Assembly: GCA_037178675.1 (NCBI GenBank)
Contig: JAYMGJ010000246.1
Location: 1 to 58,155 of the forward strand
Reading direction: 5' to 3'
Origin: Scleroderma bovista
Taxonomy: Eukaryota; Basidiomycota; Agaricomycetes; Boletales; Sclerodermataceae
Length of the DNA: 58,155 nt
Both the position numbers and the translations under genes were made by a program. Position 1 is the stretch's first letter. Each line of letters opens with the position of its first letter. The notes under the pieces are model-generated. The model was not told where the DNA came from, did no database searches, and saw only the letters and a program-made list of their open reading frames with translations. Shown in pieces: positions 23,790 to 34,638 of the stretch.

Positions 23790-25890
23790 TGTCATGCACC
23801 AAACAGGTTTGGTACAGTGAACATGGAAGATGACGCCTATATCAAATGATCCTTATGTGAAGGATAAGCACAACGGACCCTCATCGTAGCCATCTATCGC
23901 ACAAGAAGACTATCCTGATGCGAGAGATGAATGCCAATGCTGACAGTCATCTATCACATGAGAACCACCAAGAAGTAGAAGAAACTGAAGGAATGACGTC
24001 AATTGTGGTATGAGAAAGGAATGCACACATCTGCAGTCCAACTCCCATACCAGAACAATCAAAGAAGCCGAAGAATTGATGGAGAAACGAAGGAGAAAGA
24101 GAAGAAATGATTTTTAGTGCCCAAATGTCATTTTTAGGTGCCCAGTGCCGGCATTCCGATATTTTGAATAGCTCCATCGTTTCTGAAGCTATCAGGCACA
24201 TGACTATACCTTCAGAGAGCCTAGAACGTGGTCTATCTGCCTGTCAAGTTCCGATGCAAATCTGTTTATTTCCCATGGAGATAATCCCCCCGCAATCCAG
24301 ACATTTGCTTCATCGCTCACTATGGAGTCTGTATTTTCTCTGGATCATTTCTCCACTATTGCTGCAGATATCCACTATGTCCTGCTCTTAGGACAGCCTC
24401 TCCCAGAGTTCCTGTGCACTGCCTGGCACATATCTTCCCAGCCTGCTCCCTCAGTCTCTCTCGTTCTCGGTCAGCGCGTTCTCCTTGTCAGTCCTGCATC
24501 AAGGACGTACTTTGGTCATCTTAGGTCTATTGTCAAGCTTGAAAAGTCTTCTCTGGTCATCTCTGTGTCCCCTGAGCCATCAGCCTATGGTCCCTTCCTC
24601 CCAGATACTTGCCATGTCCATCTTCCTCTGTTGTTCATCTTACTTCCCTGGATGCGTCGAATTCAATACTCTATCCACTTCCCTACTTTCAGACGATGTC
24701 CCCCAGCACCATGACAGTTATGCCCTCACTTTATAGTGCTATTAGGAAGAAGAACACTTTCTCTCATTCTTTCCCAGAAGAGAGCTCATCAAGGGAGCCC
24801 ATGGTTGCGCTTCAGCAGCGCTAGAACACATGCACTATACCTTAGTGTATGCTGACCCCCCAAAAGACCTCTGGACCCCTGGTACCCTTCTTGTGGCTGT
24901 TTTGTCTCGGATCAATCCCCCTATTTATCTCAGATCTTCCCCATTGTTGTCCCATCAAATTCCTGATGGTACACAGCCCCCCATCAAACTTCTTAGGCTG
25001 TGCATCAATGACTCCTTCTGCTGTGCAGTGACTCATCCCTTGCTTACTGATGCTCTCTTGTCATCAGTATTACTCTATCCCTTTCGCATTTTTGGTATAT
25101 TACTCAGCTGATGACTCACTCCCTTACCAATCCATCTTGTCATGCAGCTTACTCATTCCTTTACTCAGCAGCTTATTCATGCTCCCTATGCTTACTCATT
25201 CCTGCTTATCCCTTGCTTACTGATCACTTACAAACCCCTTACAAAGCTCTTACCAATCCCTTACCAATCCTTGACAAATTCTGCTTACTCCCTTCTCTTT
25301 TTGTACTTTAATGCTGTGCCCCCCCATGTATTTAAACCCCTGGGCTCAGCCCAGTGAAAAAAGACCCAATTGCATGAAATTATCCCTCTCTCAGACTCTC
25401 TCAATCAGTATCCCTTCAGTCTTTGAGTCCTTGTAGGCTTCAGTGAAGGTCTAAAGGCTCAATATTGTCAAGTTTATTCAAGTTATTCAAGATCTATTTG
25501 TTATACTAGGCTCAAGTGGAGTCTAGGCTTCATACCAGTCTATCTTCCTCACCTCTGGACATCAGAGGCATCTCTGCCCCTTTGCTGCACCAACCTCTAG
25601 GTGTAGTATCGCTACTTCAGTCTCTGTCAGCCCAATCCCTGCTTTGACACTTCCTAGGCTTTAGGAAGAGTCCAGACCACTATCCCCTTCGTCATCTATT
25701 GCTCCTGTACCACAGGAGTATCCTGCATCATTGTCTGCATCACCCTGTTGGTGTAGATCCCCTTCCCCCCTCCTCAGCACATCCTCTCTGGACACTGTGG
25801 AGGTAAACCACCACTTGCACATTTTCGTAGTCCTTTGTTGGTGTTGTGTTTGGGTTATTACTCCGACCCAAATCCACACTTTGACTCACA
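23790..25890 (+). repeat. LTR-C copy 1 (2.1 kb), probable solo LTR
   Basis: Starts TGTCATGCACCAAACAGG and ends TTTGACTCACA, and is similar over its whole length to 34639-36742. Near the 3' part it has TATTTAAA followed by the palindrome CTGGGCTCAGCCCAG, a plausible LTR core promoter. The left flank is hAT transposase, the right flank is a truncated LTR-A, and no TSD exists, so this copy marks a rearrangement junction. Open frames inside are not recognisable proteins. Confidence 0.7.
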
Positions 25891-26045
25891 CCAGCCAGAG
25901 TTGGTGACTGCTTGGATTCAACGACTAAGGATAAAAGTGTTGATCCCTTGCATAGGTTCCAGTCAAGAGAGATGGAGACAGAGGGGAGATGGAGATGGAG
26001 ACAAGCAGGAACAGGAGTAGTAACTTTGGTTGATTTCAGACTGAG
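25891..26045 (-). repeat. Gypsy-A2 3' LTR (LTR-A), outer piece
   Basis: Matches LTR-A from GGAGTTGGTGACTG through TTTCAGACTGAG. About 105 bp of the LTR outer end are missing at the LTR-C junction. The last five bases, CTGAG, are the TSD of Gypsy-B; the LTR resumes at 44302. Confidence 0.85.
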
Positions 26046-26671
26046 TGTCAAGACCGGTTCTTCACCGATCTGATCTCTACGAGGGGTCAGGGGGTCAGGG
26101 GTTGGTCTAGCAGTAAGACCGAGATGCTACGTAGCGTAGTCGCGCTTCCCAAGTAATAGGAAGGCCGACCGAGGGTCTGACGGAGAGTCCGAGGGTAAAC
26201 GGTCTACGACCAAGTGCTTGTACGAGGGCAGAAGCAGAGAGCACGAAGAGAGAACAGAGGAGAAGTATCTTATTCGATATTCGAACTGAAACTACAACAG
26301 ACCGAGTATCTAGGTATTTATACTGAGTGGGACAGATGAGGCGATGTACGGGAAGTCGGGATTACCGACGAATGACGAGCGCAGTCGCGCTGCGCGCTGA
26401 GTAAGTACGGTAAGTGCGATAACCAGATTACTGATAGGTATCATATTAATAATGCAACGGGACAGGAATGTATAGTAACCGGAAACGAGAAAGGAAACAT
26501 ATTAGGTAATAGTACAGAGAGACAGATCGGACAACGCGCTCACCGATCGGTGGCGATACAGGACAGATAGAGAGAAACGGAAAAGGGAGTACATACAATA
26601 GAATGGACGGCGAACGTGTGGACGCGATCGGACAATAGGGTACAGGGTGATCGGGTGTCACGGTCGTGACA
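26046..26671 (-). repeat. Gypsy-B 3' LTR (LTR-B)
   Basis: TGTCAAGACCGG..GGTCGTGACA as read on plus. It has the same length as the partner LTR at 43671-44296 and differs at a modest number of mostly transition sites. It contains a G-rich block near 26083-26105 and a tRNA-like segment at 26100-26170. Confidence 0.95.
26100..26170 (+). other. tRNA-like segment in LTR-B (also 43724-43794 and 54556-54626)
   Basis: A 71-nt segment begins GGTTGG and ends CCGACC or CCAACC, which can pair. Inside are a D-arm-like element (GTCT, AGCRGTA, AGAC; A-box-like TGGTCTAGCGG in the third copy), a stem CTACG/CGTAG and a stem CTTCC/GGAAG in the third copy. No proper B box is seen. It lies antisense to the retroelement, near the LTR end beside the primer-binding region. 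It could be a tRNA relic or a structural RNA element; it is not called a tRNA gene. Confidence 0.35.
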
Positions 26672-26767
26672 GTATCCCCCTCTTAGGGCCAAGCCCATGA
26701 GGCTGCAATGCATATTCCACACCAAGTGTGTGCGGCCATTGTCTGGGTTTGAAAATCGGTTAGGGCA

Positions 26768-26774
26768 TATAAAG
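26768..26774 (+). promoter_or_regulatory. TATA-like box of the Gypsy-B antisense gene
   Basis: TATAAAG lies 72 nt upstream of the ATG at 26840, just inside the element from the 3' LTR. An equivalent box is found in Gypsy-A at 41295-41301. Confidence 0.55.
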
Positions 26775-26839
26775 ACTGTCCTTCGGTGACAGTCAACCCA
26801 TCAACCCATCTTCTCATATAACATCTTTGATTTTTAACC

Positions 26840-27899
26840 ATGTCCGCTGGCAACAACGTCGACTGGATGCGCACCCCCTCGCCCGAGTTGGAAGGGAAAC
26901 CGACCGACTCAATTCAAGTTCAAATCGCCAAGTTCGACGAGCAATCGCGAAGACGTCGGGAGCGATTAATGAAACAGGTGGCCAAGCAAGAGGCGAAGAG
27001 GTTGGCAGAAGAGGCTGCGAAGAAGAAGGCTGAGGAGGAGGCGAGGAGAGTCGCCGAGGAGAAGCGGAAGGCCGAGGAGCAGGTGAAGAAGGTTGCCGAG
27101 GTGAAAGCGTGGGCCGATTTCAAGGCGAGACGCAAGGCCGAGGCAGAGGTGAGAGCGAAGGAGAAGGCCGAGTCGTTGGCGGCTGGTGAGGCGATGCGGG
27201 AATGTTTGGGGCTGGGGCCGAAGCCCAAGGTGCATGGTTATTAATTCTTTATTGACCTTTACTGATTTCTTATTTGATTAGCCTCGTCAGGTCACTGCCC
27301 GTTCCAACACGGGCATAATGGGGTTCAGACCCCCTTGTGACCAATGCCGGCGAAGCGGCCACAGCGACAAATGCGAGTTGGCTGACGGTGCGCGCACACC
27401 GACTTGCAGTCGGTGTCAACGATCGAAAATCAAGTGCACCTTCGAGATTTCAACAGCAGTGATGGAGAGGTTGGCGAGCGGAGAGAAACGGAAGCAGAGC
27501 GAGAAAACAGTGGAGGTGAACACGTCACCAAGAGGAGGGGAGAAGCGTAAGAGGATGAAGAAGACGGTCGCCGATGCCACGAGTACGGAGGAGATTGAGG
27601 TGGCGATGGGAGGGTTTTCGGTGGCTGGGCCATCGAATCACCCGGACCCAGTCGTGCTGGTCCTAGACCGCCGACTCGGGGACATCGTGGCGGCGATCGA
27701 CCGCAACACCAGAGAGCTGGTGAAGCTCGGTCGAAAAGTGGAAGGAATCGCCTGGGAGACGAAGAGGGTTGCAGATGCGAGGGACCCGAAGGGTAAGGGC
27801 AAGGCGAAGCCCGAGGAGAGTGAGGAACAGGAGGAGTCGGATGAGACAGATGGGGAGGAGGAGTCGGGAGACGAAGACGGAGAAGGCGAGTCCGAGTAG
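26840..27899 (+). CDS. Gypsy-B antisense gene: coiled-coil, cysteine-cluster protein
   Basis: Exons 26840-27229 and 27282-27899 (52-nt GTGCAT..TTAG intron, phase 0) give 335 residues. The N-terminus has DWMRTPSPEL; about residues 35-125 are a highly charged Lys/Glu/Ala-rich coiled coil. Exon 2 opens with cysteines in C-x2-C-x8-C and C-x2-C-x6-C (CSRCQRSKIKC), similar to fungal zinc-cluster DNA-binding motifs, followed by a basic segment and an acidic Glu-rich tail. It runs opposite to gag-pol and ends 98 bp from the pol stop. The same architecture occurs at 40207-41249 in Gypsy-A. Function unknown; a DNA- or RNA-binding regulator of the element is a reasonable guess. A captured host gene is an alternative origin. 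Confidence 0.75.
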
Positions 27900-27997
27900 T
27901 CGGACTGGACTAAAATGTACTTGTATTTAGTTTTCTTTTTTCTTTTTACTTGTTTTGTACACTTGTTAATAGACTGTTGTTCGGTGATTTGAATGAC

Positions 27998-30900
27998 TTA
28001 GCGTGAGAGGCTTTCTAAGGGGCCTGGCTTAGTCGGGTAGGCTTTGTGGTAGTCAGCCACGAGTTCTGAAGCGTGTCCGAGCTCGGTTGTGATCAACCAA
28101 GATGTTTCTTCATCGGTACCTTCGTAACCAGCCCATCTAACTAGATACAGGAGTGGGCATTGACATCGACGTCGGTCGAACTTTGAATCGAGGATCTCGG
28201 TGATCTTGAATTCGGGTTCGCCGTCGACTTCAATGGGAGGTGGTGGAGGTTGTGACCGATTCAGTATTGTGTTCGGTGTCGCTGGTTCGAGCTGTGAGAT
28301 GTGGAAGACAGGATGGACAGCACGCATAGAGTCGGGGAGACGGATTGTGAACGATAAGGTGCCGACTTGGGCGATGATTGGGTAGGGGCTGAGATTCTTC
28401 TCAGAGAGTTTCTTTGATGGTCGGGTAGACCTAAAGTACTTGGCTTTGATGAACACTTGATCACCGACTTTGAAGTCGGGTGCGGGTGATCTTCTGGCGT
28501 CAGCAGGGCCTTGGTACCTTTTCTGGGCAGCAGCCATCTCTTCACGTAGGTACTCATGCAGTGACTCTAAGTCAACTGCGTATTCCCATGCCCAAGCCGA
28601 TGAAAGATCGTGCTCGGGGTGCACAGCGAGGTTCGGGTGATATCCTTTGTTCGCGAAGAACGGTGATACACCAGTCGTAGTGCTAGGGGCATTGTTGTAG
28701 GCGAACTTGGCGAGAGGTAGTAGGTCCGACCAATTGTCCTGCTGGTAATTGCAGTACATCCTGAGGTATTGCTCGAGTGTTTGATTAGCTTGCTTGGTCT
28801 GTCCGTCACCTTCTGGGTGATAGCCCGAAGTGAAATGTAATTTCATATCTAAGGCCTTACCAAGTGAACGGAAGAAATGTGAGACGAACTCTGAGCCTCG
28901 GTCAGACGTTACATGTGCAGGGACGCCGTGCTTAGCGAAGACGTGGAGTAGGAAGAGCTGTGCGAGCTCGGGGGAAGTTATTGTATCGTGAGTTGGGATG
29001 AATATGGCTTGCTTTGATAGTTGGTCTATGACTACCAGTATGGCTGTGAAGCCGAATGAGGATGGGAGTTGCTCGATGAAATCCATTGAGATGGAATTCC
29101 ATGGTCGGTTGGGGACCAGTAATTGCTTGAGCATCCCATAGGGTCGGTGACGTGGCATTTTAGCTTGGGCGCAGGCCGTGCAGGACTTGATGTAGTCCTT
29201 TATGTAGGTACGAATTCCTGGCCATGTGTATTCGCGACGGATGAGCTCTAGAGTGCGATTTTGACCGAAGTGTCCTGATAGGGGATGGTCATGCTTGTAT
29301 CTGAGGACACGAAGATGTAGGTCATTGGCCTCGGGGACGTACATGTGACCATCGAGACGTAGGTAACCAGTCTCATCGGTTGACCATCGGGGATTTGATG
29401 TGTCCGAGAGGTGGGCTTTAGCGATGGGATCGGTCGGGAGGTTGGCTAGGATATCGGCGTGGAGACGCTCAACATCCATGAGTGCACTAGCTCTGAGTAC
29501 TGGGGCATGTAGGTATGTCGCGCAAAGGGAATTGGTGAGCTGTTCAGCCGTGAACACCGGTCGGAGGTTCTGAGGATTGACTCGGGCGAAGCCCCTATCC
29601 CCCTCTTTGGGGTAGACGTCCCAGCATCTAGTCAAGGCGTTGGGCTTTGCACCAAGTTTACCAGGTCGGAAACGAATGATCAGGTTAAAGGAGGAGAGGT
29701 ATTCCGACCATTGGGCTTGCCGACGGGTGAGAACCTTAGAGGTGGAGAAGTACTCCAAATTTTTGTGGTTGGTCATGACGTCGATTGGGAAGGCAGGGCC
29801 CTCCAGATAATGATGCCAGGCCTTGAAGGCTTCGAAAATAGCAAGAAGCTCCTTGTCGTGCATATCGTAGTTCAGCTCGGGTGCAGTCAGAGTGTGAGAG
29901 TAAAACGCAATTGGTCGTATCTTGTCATCCAAACCAGTGATGGATAGGATACCGGCGATCACATAGTCCGAAGCGTTGGTCTCGACCGTTAGTTGGGTGC
30001 CTGGCTGGAAGTGGGTGAGGATGGGAGCTGTGGTGAAGGCCTCCTTCAGGTGATTGAATGACTGTTGGCAGACGTCGGAGAAATCCCAGGGGGCATCTTT
30101 CTGTGTCAACCGAGTTAATGGAACCACTATATCGGAGTAATTGAAGATGAATTGACAGTAAAAGTTTGTGAAGCCGAGGAAGGACTGAATGTCCTTCACC
30201 TTGCAAGGTTCGGGCCAATCGCAGATTGTCTTGACTTTGTCTTGCGACATTGTCAAACCGTTGGCGGAAAGGAAGTACCCAAGGTACTCCACCGAGTCCG
30301 AATGGAACTCACACTTTTCGGGTTTGGCGTATAGCTTGTGCTGGCGAAGTCGCTGAAGCACTTCCCGAACGTGCTTGGTATGGTCCTCCATGTTGTCCGA
30401 GTAGACTAAGATGTCGTTGAGGTAGACTACGACACAGACATCAAGCATGTCCGCGAAGACCGAGTTGATGAACCGCTGAAAGGCTGCAGGGGCGTTGGTG
30501 AGACCGAAGGGCATCACCTGCCACTCATACGAGCCATAGCGAGTCCTGAAGGTGGTTTTCCACTCATCACCTTCGGCAATGTGAACCAGATGGTAAGCAT
30601 GTCTCAGGTCGATTTTAGTATAGACCTTTGCCTGACTTGGAGAGTTGAGTAGGTCGGAGATGAGAGGTAGAGGGTACCGATCCTTCTTTGATATTTTGTT
30701 GAGTCCTCGGTAGTCGACGCAAAGTCGGAGAGAGCCGTCCTTCTTCTTGACGAAGAGGACAGGGGCTGCATGGGAGGATGAGGTCAGACGGATGAAACCA
30801 AAGCGAAGGTTTTCGTCGATGAATGCCCAAAGGGTTTCAAGCTCGACGGGGGAGAGAGAATAGAGTCTTCCGGGCAGTAATGGCGCTCCTTCTTCCAGTT

Positions 30901-31702
30901 CTATCTTGAGGTCATATTCCCGATGAGGCACGAGTACCAATGCTTTCGCCTTACTAAAGACGTCGGCAAAGTCGTGGTATGCCTCAGGGACAGAGGAAAG
31001 GTCGGGAGCAGCATCAACCGACGCAGTGCGAAAGCTGCCGTTAGGCTTTAGCTGAATAGAGAACTGTTGAGAGCCATCTAGCTGACAAGCCTTCAGAAAG
31101 GCTGCAGCGTTGATGAGAGCGATAGGAGGTGCCCGAAGACCAGGAGCCTGAGGCGAGTCGGTCGGGGAAGGAGACAAGACTGACGTAGCGTTGAGTCTCA
31201 GCATGCTCAGTGAGGGCGCTACAGGGTTGGGGAGTGAGCTCGGGGTTGGCACTTGCTGCGTAGATGTTCTGAACTTGATACTGCTCAGTACCCAGTCAAT
31301 CAACGGATTGTATCGGGTGAGCCAGTTGTGTCCAAGAACGATCTTACAGTCAGAGTCCAACGGGGTGACATAAAATGTCATCGGGGTGACGTCGCCAGAG
31401 GGAAAACGGATAGGTAGATCGGTTGCTTCGGTGATTATGGTGGTGGTGGTACCGTCGAATAGACGGAGAATGATCGGGGATACCAAGTAGCGTGAAAGAG
31501 TGTTCATATTGGCAAATGACAGATCTACAAAACAGTGGGTAGAACCCAAATCTACTAACGCAGGAAAGGAAGGCATAGTATGGTCAACAATTGTTACAGA
31601 GGGTCGGAGAGAATTTGGATCAGAAAGAGCAGCTGCGTTGAGTCGGGCCTCCATAGGTGCACAGTCGGGAACAACACAACTCCCACTCTGTGTGGAGTCT
31701 CA
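27998..31702 (-). pseudogene. Gypsy-B pol (protease-RT-RNase H-integrase-chromodomain), open but catalytically altered
   Basis: A 1218-codon frame runs from the ATG at 31654 to 27998, and in the -1 frame from gag it extends upstream to a TGA at 31700-31702. Domains in order: protease (ALVDLGSTHCFVD), RT (YLNDILVYS), RNase H (VETNASDY, MTNHKNLEYF), integrase (HHCC near KHDHPLSGH..SCTACAQ; MDFIEQ, SDRG, GQTKQAN) and chromodomain (ITEILDSK..YLVRWAGYEG). Key residues differ from relatives: DSG is DLG (TTG 31547-31549), YLDD is YLND (AAC 30416-30418), ETDAS is ETNAS (AAC 29975-29977), TDHKN is TNHKN (AAC 29767-29769) and GQTE is GQTK (AAG 28793-28795). The protein would probably be inactive. Confidence 0.9.
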
Positions 31703-31713
31703 GGAGTTGCTAT

Positions 31714-32107
31714 CTATTTTTTTGCCTCGGTGGAGGCCGTCGGTTTGGCTTCCGACATGTTGTTCGTAGTAGTGGTGGTAGCTGCCCTAGCATTGGCTGC
31801 TCGAAAGCCTGACTTGGGGCAGTCCTTGGCCTTGTGGCCAGTTGCTCCACAGAACATGCATAGATTCATATCAAACCTGCGCTTGCATTCCTCTGAGGTC
31901 AGCTTGCCATCCTTACCGAGCTTGTCCGAAAGCTCAGCAGTTTTGCCCGACTTGTTAGATTTCGGAGTCAGGGTCGACAACGAAGAGGACTGAGCAGCAT
32001 TGCCTGAGGATTTACCCTTATCGGTTTTACCCGACTTGGTGTTGGGGGTGTTGGTACTAGTGCTGGTAGAGGTCTTGTTCTGATGAGTGACCTCTTCCTT
32101 GCGTTCC
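31714..32107 (-). pseudogene. Gypsy-B gag, 3' part with zinc knuckle
   Basis: Continues the gag cut by Gypsy-A at the TSD GTTCC. It contains [11 protein letters not shown] and the knuckle CMFCGATGHKAKDC (C-x2-C-x4-H-x4-C), then a Thr/Asn-rich end finishing EAKK-stop at 31714. The stop follows a run of seven A on the coding strand. Confidence 0.9.
31717..31723 (-). promoter_or_regulatory. Probable -1 frameshift site of Gypsy-B (A AAA AAA)
   Basis: The gag frame reads GCA AAA AAA TAG. Slipping by -1 gives ATA GAT AGC and enters the frame that continues into pol, apart from one TGA at 31700. The same heptamer ends the gag of Gypsy-A. Confidence 0.7.
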
Positions 32108-32699
32108 TGTTACGACCATGTCCAACTCCGGATCCTATCTGGTTACTCCAGTCGCATTGCAGCCCCATAGCTCAACTCCGGTCGTTCTCAGTTACTCTGG
32201 TCATGGTCACGCAGATAACCTTCCACTAACTACAACACTTGGTCTATACTCCATTCGCTCTTACTACACCTCGCCGTCTACCCTGCCTTGATGTGAGTTC
32301 TCCGTGAACTCGATATATCCTATACCTTGTAGCATTTTCACCGGACCTGACCTAGTCCTAACTCCGGTCATCCCTTGTCCGCTATTAGGTTGTTTACTTG
32401 TCACCGTATGTACTCGACCCTAGTTTCTACTTAGTATAAGTACCCTCTAGTTTACCTTGTAGACCTCAGTCTGAAATCAACATAAGTCACTACTCCTGTT
32501 CTCGTCCGTCTCCGTCTCCGTCTCCTTCCCTTGACCAGAACCTACGCAAGGGGTCAATGCTCGTTGTCCTTAGTCGTTGAACCCAATCGGTCACCAACTC
32601 CGGCCAGACTAATCTCTTGTCCAGCATCTGCCCTCCTCCTTCGTCCGCTTTCGTCCAGACTTGACCGGACCCCCTACCGGAGTAGACCCGGACTTGACA
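32108..32699 (+). repeat. Gypsy-A 5' LTR (LTR-A)
   Basis: TGTTACGACC..CTTGACA, 592 bp. It has a single copy of the unit TTTTCACCGGACCTGA (32335-32350), where the 3' LTR has three. CTTAGTATAAGTAC further on may act as the TATA region. Confidence 0.95.
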
Positions 32700-32769
32700 G
32701 TATTTCAGACTCACACTTGTGTGGGTTCACTGTTCTAAAACCTCGTACACATATCCAGTTCCATCTCTT

Positions 32770-34237
32770 ATGACTATGACTATGCGCTCTCGCGCTCGTA
32801 CCGCTGCAGCACTTGCTGAGGAAGCAGGTGCAGTAGATGACCTCCACCTATCCGCCGCCCAACAAGCCCTGTCTAACCGCAGGCAACCTCCGGCTTCTGT
32901 AAGCCAATTCCGGAGCTTTATAGCTCGAAACCCAACAGTGTCTTTGACTCCGCGTCGAGATGCTGCATCCCAGAGCCTTCGTGGTTCTGTGGACTTTGGT
33001 CACCATGAATCTGTTTCTGGTGATCAATTCCCCTACCGTTGCGACCCCACTCCAGACCATCACGACCCCACTCCGGACCGTCGCGAACCTGCCCGTCACC
33101 AGTGGTTTGGCCCCGAGGACAGACCCGGAGCTGATCTGGACGACCCCAGAGATGGTGACAACAATGACAACAATGACAACAATGACTTTGTCGATGCAAC
33201 GGATGAGCTAGACCCTAGCCTAGCTGTTTTCCAAAACTTAGCAGTTGCCGTCAATCGCCTCTCCCACTCCTCCCGCCGGACCAACGACTCCTCCTCCTCC
33301 TGTGCCAAGGTCCATGAACCGGACACCTTCAATGGCACAGACCCCAAGAAACTCCAGACCTTCTTGGTCCAGTGCGAATTATGTTTCCAGGATCGCGCCA
33401 AAGCTTTCTGCCAAGATAGGGCAAGGGTGACGTTCGCCCAGTCCTATCTAAAAGGTATGACACTGGAATGGTTCGAACCAGACCTCCTCCACTCCGGTGA
33501 TCCAGCTGACCATCCACTCTGGATGGACAGTTGGGTCCACTTTGTCGCTGAGCTCCAGAGCACCTTTGGACCTCATGACCCCATCGCTGATGCTGAACAT
33601 CAGCTCGAGCATCTCCGGATGAAGGATGCTCACCGCGTTACGCGGTATATAGTAGACTTCAACCAACTCGCCTTGCAGGTCCAGGACTACGGGGATGGCA
33701 CGCTCCGCCGCCTATTCTACTCCGGTCTCCCGGACCGCCTCAAGGATGAGATTGCTCGAGTTGGGAAACCCCTAACTCTGCATGGGCTGAGGGCTCTTTG
33801 CCAAGAAATCGATGCGCGCTATTGGGAGCGCAAAGATGAGATCTCACACGACGAAGAGTCAGCCCACCTCGTCCACAACCAAGTCCTCCAACTCCGGAGG
33901 CAACTCATCCAACTCCGGTCAGGAGAAATCCAAGACCGGTAACTCCGCCAGCTCCGCCAACTCCTCTGGCTTGTCCAAGGCGACCAGCAACCAGTCCTCC
34001 TCCGGTTCCAGACCGGACTTGACCAACAAGCTTGGTAAGGACGGGAAGCTAACTGCTGACGAGCGCAAACGGCGACTCGATAACAACCTCTGCATGTTCT
34101 GTGGAGGTACTGGTCACTTCGCGGACAACTGTCCAAAGAAGACCAAAAAGGCCAAGGCTCGTGCTGCGGCCATCGCTGCTGAGTCCGGTAAGATGGACTC
34201 GAACTCGGGTGCCAACTCCGAGTCAAAAAAAGAGTAA
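32770..34237 (+). pseudogene. Gypsy-A gag, frameshifted
   Basis: Starts at ATG 32770. The N-terminal part is Pro/Asp-rich; the capsid-like core contains EPDTFNGTDPKKLQTFLVQC and FGPHDPIADAEHQLEHLRMK, close to the Gypsy-B and A2 gags. The first frame ends at 33942, but the nucleocapsid part ([15 protein letters not shown]-x2-C-x4-H-x4-C) is in another frame from about 33840 to 34237, so a 1-nt indel lies near 33840. The stop TAA is at 34235-34237. Confidence 0.85.
34225..34231 (+). promoter_or_regulatory. Probable -1 frameshift site of Gypsy-A (A AAA AAA)
   Basis: The gag frame reads TCA AAA AAA GAG TAA. A -1 slip gives AGA GTA AGC AGC and is open without a stop through the protease. The position, four bases before the gag stop, matches Gypsy-B. 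Confidence 0.75.
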
Positions 34238-34638
34238 GCAGCTCCCGGCCCTCTGCACAACTGGCAAGCTGCGTTGACTCCGGAAGTGCACCCAAGGAGG
34301 CCTGCCTCAACGTGTCCGCTCTCTTAGATCCTAATTCCCTTATGCCTCATGTTCTCCTTTTGTCTTACGATTTACCAGAACTTCGTGCGCTTGTGGACTC
34401 CGGTTCCACACACTGTTTTGTAGATACCCAATATGCTCTCAGACACACTCTCTCCACTTACTCTGTTCCCCCGATTGTACTCCGGCTCTTTGATGGTACC
34501 TCGAATTTTGTAATTACTCAAGCCGTCGATCTATCAGTGAAATTTCCCGCATCCGGTGATGTCACCCCTATGACCTTCTACCTCACTCCGTTAGACTCTG
34601 AATGCTCGATTGTCCTTGGACATAACTGGCTCACCCGC
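34231..34638 (+). pseudogene. Gypsy-A pol, protease part
   Basis: Frame -1 to gag. It contains the aspartic protease motif ALVDSGSTHCFVD and ends at IVLGHNWLTR, where LTR-C copy 2 is inserted. Coding resumes at 36747 with YNLLIDWVLSS after the TSD. The active-site DSG is intact here, unlike Gypsy-B. Confidence 0.9.

Noticed and set aside
24107..25111. Open frames shared by the two LTR-C copies as a real gene
   Set aside because: They overlap in several frames, have no recognisable domain and differ between copies by stops; they lie in an LTR with promoter-like features.
27998..31654. Gypsy-B pol as a host-domesticated gene
   Set aside because: It has LTRs, a TSD, a broken gag and CpG-type decay spread throughout; nothing indicates selection to keep the frame.
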